Below are positions 60,391-64,000 of a DNA stretch of 64,000 nucleotides, in pieces (the stretch's first letter is position 1; each line of letters starts with the position of its first letter). The notes beneath the pieces are model-generated. The model ran no database searches. It was not told the origin of the DNA and saw only the letters and a program-made list of their open reading frames with translations. This DNA comes from Phycisphaeraceae bacterium (GTDB taxonomy: Bacteria; Planctomycetota; Phycisphaerae; Phycisphaerales; UBA1924), in the NCBI GenBank assembly GCA_019636495.1, contig JAHBXL010000002.1, positions 124,001 through 188,000 of the forward strand, written 5' to 3'. The translations under genes and the position numbers were made by a program.

Positions 60391-62952
60391 TCAGCAGGGG
60401 CCGACGCCGTGGGCGAACCACGCGCTCAGGAACGCGAAGATCGCGCCGACACCCATGCTGCCACCGAAGTTCTGCGCGGCCGGGTCGTTGGCGAACCACG
60501 ATGACAGGAACGCGAAGATATCCGCGACTTCCACGGTGTTGTTCCCGTCCCAGTCGGCCGGGCAGGTCTCTTCATCCTCGCACGGGCTTCCGTTGATGCT
60601 CCATGTGTTCAGTGTGCCGGTATCACCAGGTGCGCCATCGGAGATGGAGATGGTCCAGACGCCGGCCGGGCTGATGTTCGCGAAGGGTGCGAACGAAGTG
60701 AACGCGCCGTTCGGCGGGCTGGTCGCCGAACCATCATTGGTCGAGGGGCTGTAGAAGCCGTGCGGGACCACAGCGGGGTTCGGGGCCAGCGCGGCCCACA
60801 GGTCGGCCCCGCCATCGCCGAAGATGTAGTCGGCCGTGCCGGTCAGGTCCGACGAAACGCCGAAGCCCGCGTTGGAGAATCGGCGCGGCCGGTTGAACAC
60901 GTCGATCGGACCAATCTGCCCGCCCCCATCCGGGAAGAACGTGAGTGTGACCGACACGTCGCCGATCCACGTGTGGTTGATGTTCATCACCAGGAACACG
61001 CTGGAAAGCGGCGTCGTGCTTGTCACGACGATGCTGTCCGAGACCGTCGCGCTATCCGCGATGAAGAGGCCGGGCGAGTTCGCCCCGACAGCCGGGCCCG
61101 CGGTGCAGTTGGTGCCCGCGCCCTCGAACGTGCCGTTCTGGAACGCGCATTGGAACGAGTTGAGCGCGACGCAGTTGCCGCCGACGCAGCACGCGCCGGT
61201 CTGTGGGCATGCACCGCCAAGGAATGTGCCGCCCTGGAAGGCGCACTGGAAGGAGTTGAGTTGGGTGCAGTCGCCGTTGGCCGCGATGCACGCGCCCGCC
61301 GCCGGGCAGGCCCCGCCGAGGAACGTGCCGCCCTGGAAGGCGCACTGGAAGGAGTTGAGTTGTGTGCAGCCGCCGTTGGCCGCGATGCACGCGCCCGGTG
61401 CGGGACAGGTCGTCGATGCGCCCTGCCACGTGCCGCCGATGAACGAGCAGTTCGCGGAGGTCCGGATGGTGCAGTCGCCGTTGGCCGCGATGCACGCGCC
61501 CGTGGCCGGGCACGAGGAGCCCTCGCCCATGAACGTGCCCGCGCAGGAGCCCTCGCCGGAGATGTAGCACGAACCGTCGGCAAGGACGCACGCGCCGACC
61601 GGTCCCGAGACTTCCTGTCCGCTGATGCCGAAGATCGCCGTCGCGCCGGTGGCGGGACGCGTAAACGTGATCGATTGCACCGCGCGGTTGTTGAGCCCGA
61701 GGCCCGAGAGGTTCAGCACCGACTGGTAGATGCGTGGGTTGCCCGCCGAGCCATCGTCGATCGCATCGGTGTTCAGGTTCAATCGGCCGAGGTTGCTCAT
61801 CGCGTTGCTGGTCGTCACGAAGAACCAGTCCTGCGCGTTGAAGGCAATCGGATCAGACGAGGTCGAATCGGTGAAGTGGATCACGAGAGACCCGAGCCCG
61901 CCGCCCGACGAGGTCGATGCGAACACCGCCAGCAGGTCGTACGGCCGCTGGTCACCCGGGTCGAGCGTGAGCGTCGCCGCGGGAATGATCGACGTAAGAA
62001 GCAGCGCGTTGGGCTGGTCATACGGCGCGAGTTGGCCGACAATCGCGGCGTTGGACTCGCTGAAGAACATCCCGCCAGCCGGCAAGCCCTTGATCGAGCC
62101 CGGAAGACCGGTCTCGTAGAGACACAGATTGTTGATGAGGTCAAACGACTCGGCGAAGTTCGCGTACGGCGGGGTCGCCGTGTTCTCGACCACGATGTCG
62201 CGGTTGAAGCCCGTCACCGCCAGCGGGTCGAGTTGGGTGATCGCGGGCAACCCGCTGATCGCCATGACCACCGTGTTCTGGTTCGCCCCGCCCACGTTCG
62301 GCTTCGTAAACGCGATGCTCTCGATGCGCCGCGTGTTCAGGCCCAGCGCGCCCAGGTTCAACGTGGTCTGGTAGATGCGCGGGTTGCCGGCCGAGCCATC
62401 ATCAATCGTGCTGCTCACCGTGTTGGCGCGGCCGAGGTTGTTCAGCGCGTTATTGGTCGTGACATTGAACCAGTCCTGCGCATTGAAGTTCACCGGTCCG
62501 TGCGTGGTCGAATCGGTGAACGTAATCACCATCGTTCCAAGCCCGCCCTGGTTCGACGACGATGCGAAAATCGCGATCGTCTCGTACTCGCGCTGGTCCG
62601 CCGGCGCGAATGTCAGTGTGCCCGTCGGGTTGGGCACATCGAGGAACAGCGCGTTGTTCTGGTTGTACGGCTGGAACTGCACGCGCGTGGCATCCACCAG
62701 GCTCACGAACGTGCCGCCCACCGGAAGCCCCTTGGTCGAGCCCGGCAGGTTCCGCTCATACCACGCCCAGTTGTTGAACGTGTCGAACGGTTGCGCATAG
62801 TCGCCAAACGGGGCGGTCGCGGTGTTCTCGATCACGACGTCGCGGTTCCAGCCCGTCGCCGAAATTGGCGTCATCTGCCCGGCGGCGTGACCCGCCACCA
62901 ACGCGCTGCACGCCAACGCGCCCCACACAGACATTCTGCGCACCATGTTCAT
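60391..62952 (-). CDS. large secreted repeat protein: tandem domains, Cys-rich repeats, P-domain and dockerin-like tail
   Basis: 853 residues. After the signal peptide two tandem domains of about 205 residues occur (about 25-232 and 240-445). They share WNRDVVIENTA / FNRDIVVENTA, GSTKGLPVGGTF / GSIKGLPAGGMF, IDDGSAGNPRIYQ and an NAQDWF motif. About residues 450-640 hold five Cys repeats such as GACIAANGDCTQLNSFQCAF and CVALNSFQCAFQNGTFEG. Next is a proprotein-convertase P-domain-like beta-sandwich (MNINHTWIGDVSVTLTF ... GVWTISISDGAPGDTG) and the dockerin-like tail (WDGNNTVEVADIFAFLSSW ... VGAIFAFLSAWFAHG). GGAGGAGAA is the ribosome binding site. Confidence 0.88.
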   Translation of the reverse strand: MNMVRRMSVWGALACSALVAGHAAGQMTPISATGWNRDVVIENTATAPFGDYAQPFDTFNNWAWYERNLPGSTKGLPVGGTFVSLVDATRVQFQPYNQNNALFLDVPNPTGTLTFAPADQREYETIAIFASSSNQGGLGTMVITFTDSTTHGPVNFNAQDWFNVTTNNALNNLGRANTVSSTIDDGSAGNPRIYQTTLNLGALGLNTRRIESIAFTKPNVGGANQNTVVMAISGLPAITQLDPLAVTGFNRDIVVENTATPPYANFAESFDLINNLCLYETGLPGSIKGLPAGGMFFSESNAAIVGQLAPYDQPNALLLTSIIPAATLTLDPGDQRPYDLLAVFASTSSGGGLGSLVIHFTDSTSSDPIAFNAQDWFFVTTSNAMSNLGRLNLNTDAIDDGSAGNPRIYQSVLNLSGLGLNNRAVQSITFTRPATGATAIFGISGQEVSGPVGACVLADGSCYISGEGSCAGTFMGEGSSCPATGACIAANGDCTIRTSANCSFIGGTWQGASTTCPAPGACIAANGGCTQLNSFQCAFQGGTFLGGACPAAGACIAANGDCTQLNSFQCAFQGGTFLGGACPQTGACCVGGNCVALNSFQCAFQNGTFEGAGTNCTAGPAVGANSPGLFIADSATVSDSIVVTSTTPLSSVFLVMNINHTWIGDVSVTLTFFPDGGGQIGPIDVFNRPRRFSNAGFGVSSDLTGTADYIFGDGGADLWAALAPNPAVVPHGFYSPSTNDGSATSPPNGAFTSFAPFANISPAGVWTISISDGAPGDTGTLNTWSINGSPCEDEETCPADWDGNNTVEVADIFAFLSSWFANDPAAQNFGGSMGVGAIFAFLSAWFAHGVGPC
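61209..61406. repeat. 99-bp tandem repeat (two near-identical units)
   Basis: Two 99-bp units (33 codons each) within the Cys-rich region differ by only a handful of bases, for example GTGCCGCCCTGGAAGGCGCA is in both. They encode the AANGDCTQLNSFQCAFQGG units. High DNA identity suggests recent duplication or gene conversion. Confidence 0.8.
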
Positions 62953-63281
62953 TTCTCCTCCAAACGCGAACCCAATGGATGACCAAGAGCCGGCCGGCCA
63001 GAACAGCGCCGACGGATGCCGGGGACAACGGCAACCTGAATCTAGGTCTATGCGGGTCCACCCGCTCGCAGTGTTTCCTCAAAACGACGATTTTTGACCG
63101 ATCCGGACCCGGCGCGATCGAGCCGGCCGGGACCAATTCTCCCACCGACGGCGCAAGTTGCCCATTTTCACACAGTTGCGTCCCCACGCCCTGCCCTCGG
63201 TCGAATGCGCAAGCAAAAAGGAGCCCGCGACATGCCCGGGCCCCTTGGATCCACATGAGCCTGCGACCAAGCGTCACAGGA
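62953..63281. other. 329-bp intergenic region with minus-strand terminator
   Basis: Between two minus-strand dockerin genes. It holds the terminator at 63215-63244, a perfect inverted repeat GCGGGT-CC-ACCCGC (63052-63065) about 100 bp upstream of the next start that could be an operator, and otherwise nothing I can identify. Confidence 0.5.
63215..63244 (-). terminator. rho-independent terminator of the truncated dockerin gene
   Basis: Minus strand: GGGGCCCG and CGGGCTCC pair (one G-U) around a 9-nt loop, followed by TTTTT. It is 37 bp after the stop codon at 63282. Confidence 0.75.
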
Positions 63282-64000
63282 CTACGGACATCCTGCAAAC
63301 CAGCACGTCAGGAACGCGAAAATCGCCGGTACGCCGGGCGTGCCGCCGAAGGTGTTCGCGGCCGGAGTCGCCGCGAACCAGTCAGACAGAAACGCGAAGA
63401 TGTCCGGCACATCCGCGATGCCGTTGCCGTTCCAGTCGCACAGGCATCCGACGACGATCGAGCCCTCGTCCATGACAACCGGCTCGCTCTTGCCCAGCGC
63501 GGCCCAGAGGTTGTACGCCAACTGGCCCATGGTGTTGGCCGGCGGGTCGTCGAACCGTTCAGGGATGTAGGGCAGCGTGGCGATCGGAAGGATGCGCTCG
63601 TTGGTCTCAGGGTGCAGCGGGAATGTCCGCTGGTCCTGATCGCGCAGGAACTCCATGTACTCGCGCGTCGAGGTCTGGTGATACACCACGACCTCCGCCC
63701 TGACTGCGCCGGTTGGAATCGCGAACAGCGTGTCGTCCCAGTACTGTCCATCGGCGTACAGGTTCGGCGGCTCGCTGCCCGCCTGCAGCAACTCGAACGC
63801 GGCGTTGTTGAACCCCATCGGCGGGATGCGGTTGTCCTTCTCGATTGTGTTCACGAGCGCCAGGCGGAATGCCTCGCCCACCGGCTCGCCCGTCAGCGCG
63901 GCAACCGTCGCATCGATCCCGTGCTTGGCCTCGTACACCTTGGTCGTCTCCGTGTCGAGCGCGGCGGTTTCGAAGTCGTACGCGCCGTGCTCGGCCAGCA
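63282..64000 (-). CDS. C-terminal part of a secreted dockerin-tailed protein (5' end outside window)
   Basis: About 239 residues are visible; the frame is open to the right edge. The visible part has TIEKDNRIPPMGFNNAAFELL, YWDDTLFAIPTGAVRAEVVVYHQTSTREYMEFLRD, a C-terminal pattern that I associate with exported multihaem-cytochrome-like proteins, although no haem motif lies in this piece. The dockerin-like tail is complete: CDWNGNGIADVPDIFAFLSD ... FGGTPGVPAIFAFLTCWFAG. The full protein cannot be judged. Confidence 0.75.
   Translation of the reverse strand, partial: LAEHGAYDFETAALDTETTKVYEAKHGIDATVAALTGEPVGEAFRLALVNTIEKDNRIPPMGFNNAAFELLQAGSEPPNLYADGQYWDDTLFAIPTGAVRAEVVVYHQTSTREYMEFLRDQDQRTFPLHPETNERILPIATLPYIPERFDDPPANTMGQLAYNLWAALGKSEPVVMDEGSIVVGCLCDWNGNGIADVPDIFAFLSDWFAATPAANTFGGTPGVPAIFAFLTCWFAGCP

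Noticed and set aside
61209-61406. Possible CRISPR array
   Set aside because: The repeats are 99-bp coding units without unique spacers and keep the reading frame of a secreted protein.
60760-62982. Long open frame (about 740 codons) opposite the P-domain/dockerin gene
   Set aside because: It is Arg/Ala/Asp-rich low-complexity sequence and mirrors a gene with a clear signal peptide and domains; such antisense frames are expected at this GC level.

Overview
The window reads as a piece of chromosome from a high-GC member of the Planctomycetota, most likely class Phycisphaerae, order Phycisphaerales. The clues are a strong G/C bias at third codon positions, six secreted proteins ending in the GC-type dockerin-like tail (paired IFxFLxxWFA helices) known from that order, two proteins with PGP/PAP-type C-terminal sorting signals ending in RRRR, two twin-arginine-exported Gfo/Idh/MocA oxidoreductases, and a class of prepilin-like proteins with an AFTLIEV processing site. 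No rRNA, prophage, transposase or CRISPR array is visible. One tRNA gene (tRNA-Asp, anticodon GTC) is present.

Layout. 0-6.8 kb: a zinc-ribbon membrane protein, a FolD homologue with altered catalytic residues, a CmcI-like methyltransferase divergent from panD, and the tightly overlapped operon apbE - nucleoside MFS transporter - GNAT. 6.8-14.8 kb: an FGE-sulfatase-domain lipoprotein, a Tat-exported oxidoreductase, cutC-gmhA, homogentisate dioxygenase, and a two-gene ABC exporter (natAB-like). 14.8-18.6 kb: a four-helix-bundle (IVP) gene between purine/pyrimidine-rich tracts, a methyltransferase carrying a palindromic in-frame insert, and a UDP-sugar pyrophosphorylase-hydrolase pair. 18.6-21 kb: a somewhat less GC-rich accessory patch with a sigma factor divergent from a secreted cysteine-containing protein, then a LAB_N membrane protein. 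21-28.3 kb: rpe, a strongly foldable intergenic RNA, a histidine phosphatase that lacks its catalytic residues, accD, lnt, a HEAT lipoprotein, a coiled-coil membrane protein and tRNA-Asp. 28.3-36.2 kb: SDR-ankyrin pair, lipoproteins, endonuclease IV, TPR lipoprotein, queF, a PilZ-receiver-Hpt protein with lost phospho-acceptors, and dtd. 36.2-48.8 kb: dockerin-tailed secreted proteins, two small conserved operons, apaG, a prepilin-like protein, a stand-alone CarH-like B12 light-sensor module, an M24 peptidase, a TIGR03790 protein and a peptidylarginine/agmatine deiminase. 48.8-64 kb: aminotransferase, globin, aspS with a palindromic insert, a DUF433/DUF5615 toxin-antitoxin pair, a VIT-vWA protein, two thioredoxin-fold proteins, a second Tat oxidoreductase, a PhoD phosphatase, a repeat-rich P-domain/dockerin protein, and the 5'-truncated end of another dockerin protein.

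Two translation-start styles coexist. Some genes have a normal AGGAGG-like ribosome binding site. At least twelve others have a TANNNT (-10-like) hexamer ending just 6-7 nt before the start codon and no ribosome binding site, which predicts leaderless mRNAs. This pattern fixes several start codons and is, with the palindromic in-frame inserts and the set of degenerate enzymes (FolD, histidine phosphatase, PilZ-REC-Hpt), the main result of the hunt. All functional calls are from reading motifs by eye; no database search was run.
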